A stretch of DNA of 59,036 bases from Azospirillum sp. 47_25 (GTDB lineage: Bacteria; Pseudomonadota; Alphaproteobacteria; RF32; CAG-239). Positions within the stretch are counted from its first letter, which is position 1. Each line of letters opens with the position of its first letter. The notes beneath the pieces were generated by a model that ran no database searches, was not told the DNA's origin, and worked only from the letters and a program-made list of their open reading frames with translations. Below, piece by piece: positions 8,003-15,434 of the stretch. The position numbers and the translations under genes were made by a program. The DNA lies in contig MNTU01000040.1 in NCBI GenBank assembly GCA_001917125.1, positions 1-59,036 on the forward strand. Direction: 5' to 3'.

Positions 8003-9427
8003 ATGGAAAATACAGATTACATGCAGAATCCGGAATTCAGAGACTGGTTACGCAATATCGGCTTTGACGACAAGGTTTTGCAGGACGAAATCAACAATGA
8101 CGACACCAGCCGTCTGGATGACTTAATTCGCCGCTTTGAAGAAAAGAACCGCCGGGAAGAAGATGACTTTGCCCATTTTTCCCAAAAACCGCTGAGCGGA
8201 AACGAACCGGTAAACGAAGACCTTGACACCTATTACAAAAACTGGTGCGAACAGGAGCACCAGCCGCCTTATGTCTATGAAAATACCAATGAGCAATCCC
8301 CGGCTTACGGTATGAAATATTATAAGACCGAGGAAGACAAAACGGCAGGCAAACCGGCTGCACGCGCATTGTATCACGACGCTAAAAACGTTGAAGTCGA
8401 GAGCACTGACGACAAAGGCCCGGATTATGAATTTTTGGATGCACTGGTCCGCAAGGCCGCTTTGGACGGTCAGCCGGGAATTATTTTCGAAGACGGCATG
8501 ACGCCGGAATTTGCCAACAAACTGGCAGCCGCCTGTGTCAAATACGGCCTGAAAATGAAAGGCCAGCCGGAAAACATTGACGTCAGCGAATTTGCCGACC
8601 AGCTGACGCCGGAACAGAAAGCCAATATTGAAAAATATAATCAGGGTGAGAAACCGTATCTGACCGATTATGAGAAAAAGCTGGCGATTACCAAAGACTA
8701 TGCCGCCCACGGCACGAAAGAAGCCGACATCAGCCGGCATCAGGATCCGGCGGAACAGGCGGCCTGGTTTGCCGCTTATAAAGAGGCCGGCATTGAACCG
8801 CAGAAAGCAAATCCTTTTTATTCACTGAACAAGAGTAAAATCCGCAATCTGCCGGAAAGCGCCCGCAAACAGCTGAAAGGACATAATGCCGAAACGGTAG
8901 GCAAACTGTATGAAGCCGCCAAGGCTCATGCCGTTGCCGATATGGCAAAAAATCCCACCAAAGAATTTGACTTGCGCACCAGCAAGGCCAAAGACCCGAA
9001 ATCTGCCGCCCTGCTTTACGCAGCTTACACTGCTGCCGGGGCTAAAGTTGTCGGCATGGAAGAAGTCAATAAAGACAGTCAGGGAATGTTCCAGTCCGAA
9101 ACATTAGGCTTTATGCCGGAGGAAGCGCAAAAAATCGTTTCCGATTACAATTACGGCATCCGCAAAGAACAGCTGGAGGCTAAACGAAAAGAAGCCGAAT
9201 ACGCTTATCGGGCCGCTGTTATGTCGCCTAATCCGACACCTGAACAGCTGGAAATCATTGCCCGTCACGATGAGCGCAATGCAGCCTTAACCGCACGCGG
9301 ACGAATCAGACTGGCACGGCAGAACGGTCAGGAGCCGGCTCAGGAGGACCGCGCCCGTGTTACCGGCGCCGGCCGCCAAGCAGCACTGCAAGAAGAAATC
9401 AGGCGCCGCCAGACCAATACTCATTAA
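8003..9427 (+). CDS. Unknown cytoplasmic protein with three degenerate internal repeats
   Basis: 474 residues with no signal peptide or membrane span; I do not recognise the family. An acidic N-terminal region (1-140) precedes three related units of about 70-85 residues (141-213, 223-295, 299-383). Each has an Ala-rich helix ending in an (A)YxxAG-like turn (KLAAACVKYGLKMKG, AAWFAAYKEAGIEPQ, ALLYAAYTAAGAKVVG) and closes with a LTPEQ/LPESA/MPEEA helix ending in YN or HN. The C-terminus (385-474) is charged and helical, rich in Arg and Gln. Own promoter and downstream terminator make it monocistronic. The repeat call is by eye. Confidence 0.7.
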   Translation: MENTDYMQNPEFRDWLRNIGFDDKVLQDEINNDDTSRLDDLIRRFEEKNRREEDDFAHFSQKPLSGNEPVNEDLDTYYKNWCEQEHQPPYVYENTNEQSPAYGMKYYKTEEDKTAGKPAARALYHDAKNVEVESTDDKGPDYEFLDALVRKAALDGQPGIIFEDGMTPEFANKLAAACVKYGLKMKGQPENIDVSEFADQLTPEQKANIEKYNQGEKPYLTDYEKKLAITKDYAAHGTKEADISRHQDPAEQAAWFAAYKEAGIEPQKANPFYSLNKSKIRNLPESARKQLKGHNAETVGKLYEAAKAHAVADMAKNPTKEFDLRTSKAKDPKSAALLYAAYTAAGAKVVGMEEVNKDSQGMFQSETLGFMPEEAQKIVSDYNYGIRKEQLEAKRKEAEYAYRAAVMSPNPTPEQLEIIARHDERNAALTARGRIRLARQNGQEPAQEDRARVTGAGRQAALQEEIRRRQTNTH

Positions 9428-9440
9428 TTTATACAACGAA

Positions 9441-9467
9441 GAAGCCCCTCAAACGAGGGGCTTTTCA
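9441..9467 (+). terminator. Terminator after the three-repeat protein
   Basis: AAGCCCCTC (9442-9450), AAAC loop, GAGGGGCTT (9455-9463) followed by T. Perfect 9-bp stem 15 bp after the stop codon; may also serve the convergent lipoprotein gene. Confidence 0.8.
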
Positions 9468-9500
9468 GTCTCAAAAAACGGTGAAACCGAAATATGAAGT

Positions 9501-9845
9501 TTACTGCATCGGCTGAGTGGTGGTGGATGAGATGGTTTCCTGAATCAAAACGGCATCTCCCGCATTCGGCAATGCGGCAGGCTGATTTCCTTCCGGCAGC
9601 GGGGCAACATCCACTCCCGGGTCACCCGGCAGCGGCTGCATCTGATTATTGACATCGACGGCGCCGGAGGGCTGAACCGGCTGCACCGGATCAACCACGG
9701 TATAGCCCTCTTCAATAATCAGAGTGTTGTTTCCCTGCGGCGAACCGACATCGGCCGACACCTGCTGAGCCTGAGCGTTGGCGTTATTGTCGCATCCGGC
9801 CAGAGCCAAAACCGAAACGCCGACGGCCAAAACTAAATTTTTCAT
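9501..9845 (-). CDS. Small predicted lipoprotein
   Basis: 114 residues. The signal peptide ends in a lipobox, LALAGC, with Cys18 as the lipidated residue. The mature part is short, low in complexity and rich in Pro, Gln, Val and Asn, with PVQPVQPSG and PGDPGVDVAPLPEG stretches and no recognisable domain. It is probably membrane-anchored in the envelope. A TTGAAA/TATATC promoter lies upstream. No function can be assigned. Confidence 0.75.
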   Translation of the reverse strand: MKNLVLAVGVSVLALAGCDNNANAQAQQVSADVGSPQGNNTLIIEEGYTVVDPVQPVQPSGAVDVNNQMQPLPGDPGVDVAPLPEGNQPAALPNAGDAVLIQETISSTTTQPMQ

Positions 9846-9881
9846 GCTTTTATTCCCCTTTCTAAATTATCTTACCCTTTA

Positions 9882-9909
9882 GATATAAGACGGGCATCGG
9901 TATTTTCAA
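9882..9909 (-). promoter_or_regulatory. Sigma-70-type promoter of the lipoprotein gene
   Basis: On the minus strand -35 TTGAAA (9904-9909), 16-bp spacer, -10 TATATC (9882-9887), about 36 bp upstream of the lipoprotein ATG. Confidence 0.45.
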
Positions 9910-10000
9910 CGAAACCGATTTTATCAATAATCAATGTTGACGAAATTTCTTTATCTGTTAAAATTGTCGGGTTTGATGAATTTAATGATGGAGTACAGAA

Positions 10001-10681
10001 GTGATATTTTGCAAAAAAAATATAATCTGGGATTTGGATAACACCTTGTATCGCATTACCCCGGAATTTGCAGATATATTGGACGAAGCGACGGCAATTG
10101 CCGCAATTGAAGATCTGGGCGTGCCGCTTGATTTTGAAACGGCAAAGGCCAAAGTTAAAGAATCATACCGCATTTACCGCGACGGCGGAGAAATCTTCGT
10201 CAAAGAGTACGGCATTGACCCGAGAGACATTTTTCTGGCCTATCATAAACGCAAACCTGTGGAGCCGATTGTTCCTTATGACAACCTGTTGGAAAAACTG
10301 GAAGCCCTGCCCTGCGAGCAGTATATCTTTTCCACCAGCACGAGGGAGATTTGCGAAAAGATTCTCAAACACATCGGCTTATATGATTTTTTCAAAGGCC
10401 GTTTTTATTCGGTTGAAGATTTTGATTCCTATAAAAAGAACGAAAGCTCCGAAGTTTACAAACAGCTTTGCCGGCGTATCAAGGTTGACCCGAAAGACTG
10501 CATTTTTGTTGACGACAGCTATTCAAACCTTGAATTTCCCAAAGAAATCGGTATGACGACAGTTCGCATTTACTATAATGAAAATTCGGCCAAAGACAAA
10601 ACCTACATTGACTATGCCTACAAAGGGATCAACGGCTTTCTTGATGCCTGCCTGGAGCAACCTAGCGAGATTTGCGGTTAA
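10001..10681 (+). CDS. HAD-family pyrimidine 5'-nucleotidase-like hydrolase
   Basis: 226 residues. HAD motif I is IIWDLDNTLYR (near 8-18; nucleophile and acid/base Asp). Motif II is the FSTSTRE stretch (near 109), the motif III Lys lies near YKKNESSEVYKQL, and motif IV is CIFVDDSYSNL (near 167). The layout and the DLDNTLY variant match the SDT1/PhoE-like pyrimidine nucleotidases often annotated in alphaproteobacteria. GTG start with GATGGAG about 7 nt upstream. Its 3' end overlaps the convergent neighbour by 20 bp. Confidence 0.85.
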   Translation: MIFCKKNIIWDLDNTLYRITPEFADILDEATAIAAIEDLGVPLDFETAKAKVKESYRIYRDGGEIFVKEYGIDPRDIFLAYHKRKPVEPIVPYDNLLEKLEALPCEQYIFSTSTREICEKILKHIGLYDFFKGRFYSVEDFDSYKKNESSEVYKQLCRRIKVDPKDCIFVDDSYSNLEFPKEIGMTTVRIYYNENSAKDKTYIDYAYKGINGFLDACLEQPSEICG

Positions 10682-11372
10682 ATTTTCGGCAGACGTCGCC
10701 TTCCATTTTATAGTTGCGGCTGTTATCCAGTTTGCGTTGTTCAGCTAAAATTTGGCTGCGCAGACGGTTGACCTGCGGCGTAATGATTTCGGCATAGCGG
10801 CGGTTAAGCTGTTCCAGCGCTTTGTCTTCCGTTTCCAGCGGCCCGACATAAACAGCCGGAATTTTTGCCGCAGCGGCGCTCAGTTCACGGCGAATCAGCG
10901 GGATAAAATACTGCAAAGCCTGAACGTTAATTTGCTGATGCACCTGTTCATGACGCAAAACCAGATTATAGCTGCAGGTTCCGGGCTGCAGTTCTTTGGC
11001 AAGGTAAATTATCGGACGGGAAAAACCGATATAAACATTCAGGCCGACCGGAACGATACAGCGCTCGTTTGACTGTGTGGCGCGGGTTTCCGTACTTAAT
11101 TCATATTCCGAATTAATATTGACCAGAGCCAGTCCGGCGGCAAAAACCCCTTTTTCAAAAATTCCGGCCTGGCGGGCAATGCGGCTCAATTCATTTTTGG
11201 AAAGTGAAAAATCATAAACCAGTTTGCCGTAAGAAGTGGTAAAATTAATCTGCGGTTCCACGGTCATGCTTTCACATTCCCGGCGGGCGGCAGAGGTCTC
11301 TCCCCGGGCGGGCAGTGCCTGTCCCGTTATCATAAGTCCGCAGAATATTAATACAAAAAAAAGTTTTTTCAT
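10662..11372 (-). CDS. Secreted protein with an HExxH motif, function unknown
   Basis: 236 residues with a cleavable signal peptide (about 1-24, ending around ALPARG). A RHEQVHQQINVQAL stretch near 143 contains HEQVH, a candidate zinc-binding HExxH on a helix. It resembles the layout of predicted periplasmic zinc-protease families such as DUF922, but no glutamate third ligand can be assigned by eye. Four Cys residues in the mature part could form disulfides. The C-terminal third is helical. Convergent with the HAD hydrolase gene. Protease function is a hypothesis only. Confidence 0.65.
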   Translation of the reverse strand: MKKLFFVLIFCGLMITGQALPARGETSAARRECESMTVEPQINFTTSYGKLVYDFSLSKNELSRIARQAGIFEKGVFAAGLALVNINSEYELSTETRATQSNERCIVPVGLNVYIGFSRPIIYLAKELQPGTCSYNLVLRHEQVHQQINVQALQYFIPLIRRELSAAAAKIPAVYVGPLETEDKALEQLNRRYAEIITPQVNRLRSQILAEQRKLDNSRNYKMEGDVCRKFNRKSR

Positions 11373-11432
11373 GTTATATATATGATATAAGGTATTTGTT
11401 AATTTTGTCTTAGACCTGCGGAGAAAAGAGCA

Positions 11433-12470
11433 ATGAACAAATTAATCTTCGGCGGAATACTCAGCCTTTTGATTTCAGGCAACCTGCCCGCCGCAGCACA
11501 GCAGCCCGGACAATATGTCCGTAAAGCATTGCCGCAGCCGGCTTTTTTCGTTCCGCAAAAAGATATCCAATATCAGGAAAAACTGCCGCCGTTTAATCTG
11601 CCGCCCCAACCGGCCGAAGTCAAAGTTCAGACAACCGTCGAAAAAGTTCAGTACAGCGAGCCGGCATTTCAGCCGGAAGTGATTTCCGATAACAAAGAAG
11701 AAAGCGTTCCCGACGAATTTAACCCCAATCTTGACATTACGCTTCCCGAGGTTCCGCAGGAAAAGGCAGAGCCTCAGGCAGCCACTCCAAAATATCAGCA
11801 GGAATATGCCGCCTATGTAAAAGATTTACAGGCGATTGAACAGAGCGGACAAGCCCTGCCCAATCAGGAATTGGAAGACGATTTGGCGCAGATGGGCAGC
11901 GAGCAACGGCTTGAAGTTGACGCCGGGGGAAAGATTTTAAATCCGTTCAGCCAGGCGCAGCTGATTAATCCGATGGCAGAAGCACCGGTCAGGGATGCCT
12001 CTGTACCAAAGGCCGCAAAAAAATCAACGGCTCAGATTCTGGACAAGGTAGAAATTATCCGCCGGCCGCCGCAGCAAGAAGAACTATCCGCTCAAGACAA
12101 CGCACCGGACAATCCCTTTGCCGACAGAGCCGAACTGCCGGCGATACAGCCGGCGGAAGAAGTTCCGCTGTCTCCCGAAGTGGCTGCCCACTTCGGCGGT
12201 TTGAACCCTTTTGCCGGAGGTGATGCCGAACCGGCGGACGTTTCCAAACAAGCGGAACCGGAGGATACCGTACCGGAACTTGAGCCGCTTCCGCTGCCGG
12301 AGACAACGGAAGAACCGGCGGAATCTCCCGAGGAGACGGAGCCTCAGCCGCAGCCGGAAGAGTCGCAGGAAAAGAAATCCCATTCTTCCCGCAACAGCGG
12401 ATATCACCGCAGCAGATCACACGGCAGCAGTTCGGTCGCCACCAGTTACGGCCCTAATTTTGTCCGTTAG
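11433..12470 (+). CDS. Secreted Pro/Glu-rich low-complexity protein
   Basis: 345 residues with a signal peptide (about 1-22, ending PAAAQ). The rest is dominated by Pro, Gln and Glu, with acidic-proline runs such as LEPLPLPETTEEPAESPEE near 290, then a short basic His/Ser/Arg-rich tail. No enzymatic motif is visible and the protein is probably largely unfolded in the periplasm or on the surface. Divergent from the HExxH gene, so the two may share a regulatory region. Its end overlaps the convergent M20 gene by 17 bp. Confidence 0.6.
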   Translation: MNKLIFGGILSLLISGNLPAAAQQPGQYVRKALPQPAFFVPQKDIQYQEKLPPFNLPPQPAEVKVQTTVEKVQYSEPAFQPEVISDNKEESVPDEFNPNLDITLPEVPQEKAEPQAATPKYQQEYAAYVKDLQAIEQSGQALPNQELEDDLAQMGSEQRLEVDAGGKILNPFSQAQLINPMAEAPVRDASVPKAAKKSTAQILDKVEIIRRPPQQEELSAQDNAPDNPFADRAELPAIQPAEEVPLSPEVAAHFGGLNPFAGGDAEPADVSKQAEPEDTVPELEPLPLPETTEEPAESPEETEPQPQPEESQEKKSHSSRNSGYHRSRSHGSSSVATSYGPNFVR

Positions 12471-13599
12471 AATTCAGACAAGCGCGGATAAAGTCTTTAT
12501 AAATGATTTCAAGCAAATAAATATCTTCGACTTTGGCACTCTCGTTGACCCGGTGCATTAATGCATTGACCAAGCCGAATTCAATGACCGGGCACAGCTG
12601 AACAAGGGCGGAAGCAGAAGACGCCGCTCCGGCCGTTCCGCAATGCGGAAGCATGCCGGTTGAATGTTCAACCGCCTGCTGCAAAAGTTTTATTTCCCGT
12701 TCGGGATAATTATAATATCCCGGATGGCGCAAATCATATTTCAATTCAAACTGCCCGCTGGAAAAAATAACGTTTTTCTGTACCCAGGACACAACATCTT
12801 CCATACGGTGATTGGTATTAAAGCAAATATTCACCTTGGCCGATGCCCGGGAAGGAATAACTCCGTCTTCCCGATTTTCGGTTTCCACGGAAATGACCTG
12901 CACCGTTGAGGGGCCGAACTTTTCATTGCCGGTATCCAAGGCGTCGGCTTTTATTTTACAGAGCAAATCGAGTAAATTATGCAGGGAATTTCCCTGAGCG
13001 GAATGGCTGCCGGGATGCCCCGAGGCACCGAAAGAAGTTATTTCGAAGACAATCTCTCCGCGGGAACCTATCTTGATTTCTTCGCCCAGTTTTTTGGGGT
13101 TCGTCGGACTTCCGTACAAACAGCAATCATAGCTTTCCCCTTTTTGCAGCAAATATTTCGCTCCGCATTCCAGTCCGCGGGGAACGGAACTTTCTTCGTC
13201 GCCGGAAAGCAGAATTCCGACCCGGCCCCGCAACTCCCCGGCAGAAAGCAATTGTTCGCAGGCACCGACAAAAGCCGCAACGGCTCCTTTCATTTCGCAA
13301 ATTCCGCGGGCACAAAGGGAACCGTTTTTTATTTCTCCGGCAAAGGCCCCGTTTTTCCAATCGGCTTCGGTGCCGGGAGAAGCAACGTCAAGATGTCCGG
13401 CAAACAGCAGACCGCCTTTTCCTTCGCCGGCGGCGGCATAAAGGACGGGAGAAGGACCGGCTTCGGTACAATCCAGCAGGCGGACGTTAAAGCCATGCCC
13501 GGACAAAGTGGCATGCAGATAGTCAAAGACAGGTTCTATCTGCCCTCCGAACGATTGAAAACGAACTAATTTCTGAGCCAGTTGTATTACGTCGGTCAC
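12454..13599 (-). CDS. DapE-like M20 peptidase-family protein with altered active site
   Basis: About 381 residues. Clearly a homologue of succinyl-diaminopimelate desuccinylase: FAGHLDVASPG, the SGDEES catalytic Glu/ligand Glu pair, PTNPKKLGEEIKIGSRG, a GHPGSHSAQGNSLHNLL dimerisation region and the C-terminal EFGLVNALMHRVNE ligand His. Compared with DapE, the bridging Asp (DMKG) is Glu (CEMKG), the ligand Glu of GEPT is Ser (GSPT), and the substrate-binding TSDxRF segment reads ASSASA. Activity is therefore doubtful. The GTG at 13599 has AGGGAG upstream; an ATG at 13620 is the alternative. Confidence 0.8.
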   Translation of the reverse strand: MTDVIQLAQKLVRFQSFGGQIEPVFDYLHATLSGHGFNVRLLDCTEAGPSPVLYAAAGEGKGGLLFAGHLDVASPGTEADWKNGAFAGEIKNGSLCARGICEMKGAVAAFVGACEQLLSAGELRGRVGILLSGDEESSVPRGLECGAKYLLQKGESYDCCLYGSPTNPKKLGEEIKIGSRGEIVFEITSFGASGHPGSHSAQGNSLHNLLDLLCKIKADALDTGNEKFGPSTVQVISVETENREDGVIPSRASAKVNICFNTNHRMEDVVSWVQKNVIFSSGQFELKYDLRHPGYYNYPEREIKLLQQAVEHSTGMLPHCGTAGAASSASALVQLCPVIEFGLVNALMHRVNESAKVEDIYLLEIIYKDFIRACLNSNGQN

Positions 13600-13736
13600 G
13601 GGTGTCTCCCTTTTTGGCATTTATATTCCGTTTTGGCATAATATGTTATAACCATAGTTGTAATATAATAAAAGTTCCAATCTTTTAAAGCTTAAATTCT
13701 GTTGATAAATCACAAACCTGCCATTATCTTCTGCAA

Positions 13737-13763
13737 ACAAAAAACCGCCCCAAAGGGCGGTTG
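13737..13763 (-). terminator. Terminator after trcR
   Basis: AACCGCCC/GGGCGGTT 8-bp stem with a 4-base loop (13743-13762), then a T-rich run on the minus strand, 16 bp after the stop of the minus-strand trcR gene. Confidence 0.85.
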
Positions 13764-13778
13764 ATAAAGACCGGCTGT

Positions 13779-14393
13779 TTATGCCTTCTTTTTAGCTGAT
13801 GTTTTGGCCTTTTTGGCAGCCGTTTTTTTGCTTTTTGAAGCTTTGGCTTTCTTAGGCGCTGCCGCACGCTCGGCACGGGCTTTGCAGAAAGCTAAAGAGG
13901 TTTCCAATTCTTTTTCGGTACACAAACCGATGGCAACCGGATTTTTAGCCCGGATGTTAGCCATGTCATGGTGCGTTCCGTTGCGGATGGAAGCAATCGT
14001 CGGCTTTGTGGTTCCGACCAACTTACAAATCTGAGAATCAATAATTTCCGGACAATTTTTAATAATCCAGAGAACGGCGCAGGGTTTGTCGCTGCGCTGA
14101 GACGGAGACAAAAGCTTTTTGGCTTTGGCGTTTTTCAAACGGACGTTCAATTCCAGTTCGTTGGCCTGGAGGGAAGCTCTTTTGTCGGCTTCGCAGCGTT
14201 TGATTTCTTCAGCGGTCAGCTGATTGGTTTCCAACGGGTTAATGCCGATAATGTTAAAAGAAACATCACCGTCGGCAATTGCCTGAACTTCAAGTTCGTG
14301 CAATTCGCAAAAATCGGCAATCTGTTTGAAGGTCAGGGTCGTGTTTTCAACCAGCCAGACAGCCGTAGCTCTCGGCATTAAAGGAGCGGTCAT
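13779..14393 (-). CDS. trcR: DUF1013-family cell-cycle transcriptional regulator TrcR
   Basis: 204 residues. Matches the alphaproteobacterial DUF1013/TrcR family: MPRATAVWLVENTTLTFKQI at the start (wHTH-like), GINPLETNQLT near 50-60, and the conserved core with SQRSDKPCAVLWIIKNCPEI and LVGTTKPTIASIRN near 100-136. The C-terminal ~30 residues are an Ala/Lys-rich tail likely to contact DNA non-specifically. In Caulobacter the protein is tied to cell-cycle transcription. Monocistronic, flanked by terminators on both sides. Confidence 0.88.
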   Translation of the reverse strand: MTAPLMPRATAVWLVENTTLTFKQIADFCELHELEVQAIADGDVSFNIIGINPLETNQLTAEEIKRCEADKRASLQANELELNVRLKNAKAKKLLSPSQRSDKPCAVLWIIKNCPEIIDSQICKLVGTTKPTIASIRNGTHHDMANIRAKNPVAIGLCTEKELETSLAFCKARAERAAAPKKAKASKSKKTAAKKAKTSAKKKA

Positions 14394-14435
14394 TGTAAAA
14401 TCCTTTCTTAAATATCTACTTTTTTATCCATAACA

Positions 14436-14466
14436 CAGAAAAACTATCCCTAGGATAGTTTTTCTT
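14436..14466 (-). terminator. Terminator after the PPC-like protein gene
   Basis: A perfect 12-bp inverted repeat, GAAAAACTATCC (14438-14449) and GGATAGTTTTTC (14453-14464), with a 3-base loop. It lies 30 bp after the minus-strand stop at 14496. The A/T-rich arms make it a potential bidirectional terminator or a site upstream of trcR. Confidence 0.7.
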
Positions 14467-14495
14467 TACACAATATACAAGAACTTTTTTAGTAT

Positions 14496-15362
14496 TTATG
14501 ATAATTTGCTGACACTCAGCGCACCAACCGTTGTGGTTGAACCGCTGCTGTAGATGCTGGCCAAATTCTGGTAGCCGACTTCAAGCATTTGCACCGTTGT
14601 CTGATAACGTGCTGCCTGAATCATCATGGCATTGGCGCCGGAGAGCGCCCCATCGGTCGAAGAGGTCGGAACATTGGTGTTTTTCTTATTGGTGGTATCT
14701 TCTGATACCTGCTCTTTCATAACATAGTCATGTTTGTAGCTGTCGCCCTGCATAATCTGTAACGCATAAGGCATCTCCTCCTTGCTGTCAACGGTATCGT
14801 CACGGGAAACCTTGATGTAATAGGTGCCTTTTTTGGCGCGGTAATCGCCGGAAAGAATTTCCTTCATCGCCTCATAGGTTTTGCTGCCTTTTTCAGCCTC
14901 ACTGTCGCCGACCAGAACTTCTTTGCCGTTTTTAACGGTATAAACCTGAAGCTGAAAACCTTTCGCCGTCAGTTCCAGCAGTTTCTGATTAGCCTCGGCG
15001 GCTTTTTTCTCTTCCTGTTCTTTTGCCCAGCCCTCGGGATCGGTCAGCTTTTTCAGCTCGTTCAATTTTTCTTCATATTCGGAGAGGTCAAGCACTTTTT
15101 CTTCTTCGTCGCCTTGGGTTCCCCGCAGCGAAATTGACAATTTGCCGTTGGACTGCACCTGAATTTTGTAATAATCCACGGAATCATATTCGGCAAGCGA
15201 CCCAATGGTGGTTACCCGCGCATAGTTCAAACGGGTGTATCCCATGTCTCGGGCCGTGGAAAACTTTTCATCGATATCGTTGACATCCTGAACCGTTTTT
15301 TCCCAGCTGCTGATGCCGTTTTCGTCTTTGTTTGTCGTGCTTGAGATAGAGCTTACCATCAC
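14496..15362 (-). CDS. Unknown protein with a PPC-like beta domain and a flagellar-axial-like C-terminal helix
   Basis: 288 residues, no signal peptide. Residues about 38-80 and 140-205 include YDSVDYYKIQVQSNGKLSIS and GTYYIKVSRDD, strand patterns typical of pre-peptidase C-terminal (PPC) domains, interrupted by a Glu/Lys-rich helix (about 85-125). The Ala/Gln-rich C-terminal helix (about 243-270, AARYQTTVQMLEVGYQNL) resembles the terminal helices of flagellar rod/hook proteins. Domain assignments are tentative and no function is claimed. Expressed from its own TTGCCT/TATGAT promoter; a terminator follows. Confidence 0.6.
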   Translation of the reverse strand: MMVSSISSTTNKDENGISSWEKTVQDVNDIDEKFSTARDMGYTRLNYARVTTIGSLAEYDSVDYYKIQVQSNGKLSISLRGTQGDEEEKVLDLSEYEEKLNELKKLTDPEGWAKEQEEKKAAEANQKLLELTAKGFQLQVYTVKNGKEVLVGDSEAEKGSKTYEAMKEILSGDYRAKKGTYYIKVSRDDTVDSKEEMPYALQIMQGDSYKHDYVMKEQVSEDTTNKKNTNVPTSSTDGALSGANAMMIQAARYQTTVQMLEVGYQNLASIYSSGSTTTVGALSVSKLS

Positions 15363-15388
15363 AAATCTCCTTAAATCAACTGTTTATT

Positions 15389-15417
15389 ATCATAGCATAA
15401 ATGCGTTGAGGAGGCAA
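15389..15417 (-). promoter_or_regulatory. Sigma-70-type promoter of the PPC-like gene
   Basis: On the minus strand -35 TTGCCT (15412-15417), 17-bp spacer and -10 TATGAT (15389-15394), 27 bp before the ATG, with AAGGAG as ribosome-binding site. Confidence 0.55.
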
Positions 15418-15434
15418 CATATATCTTTATTCTA

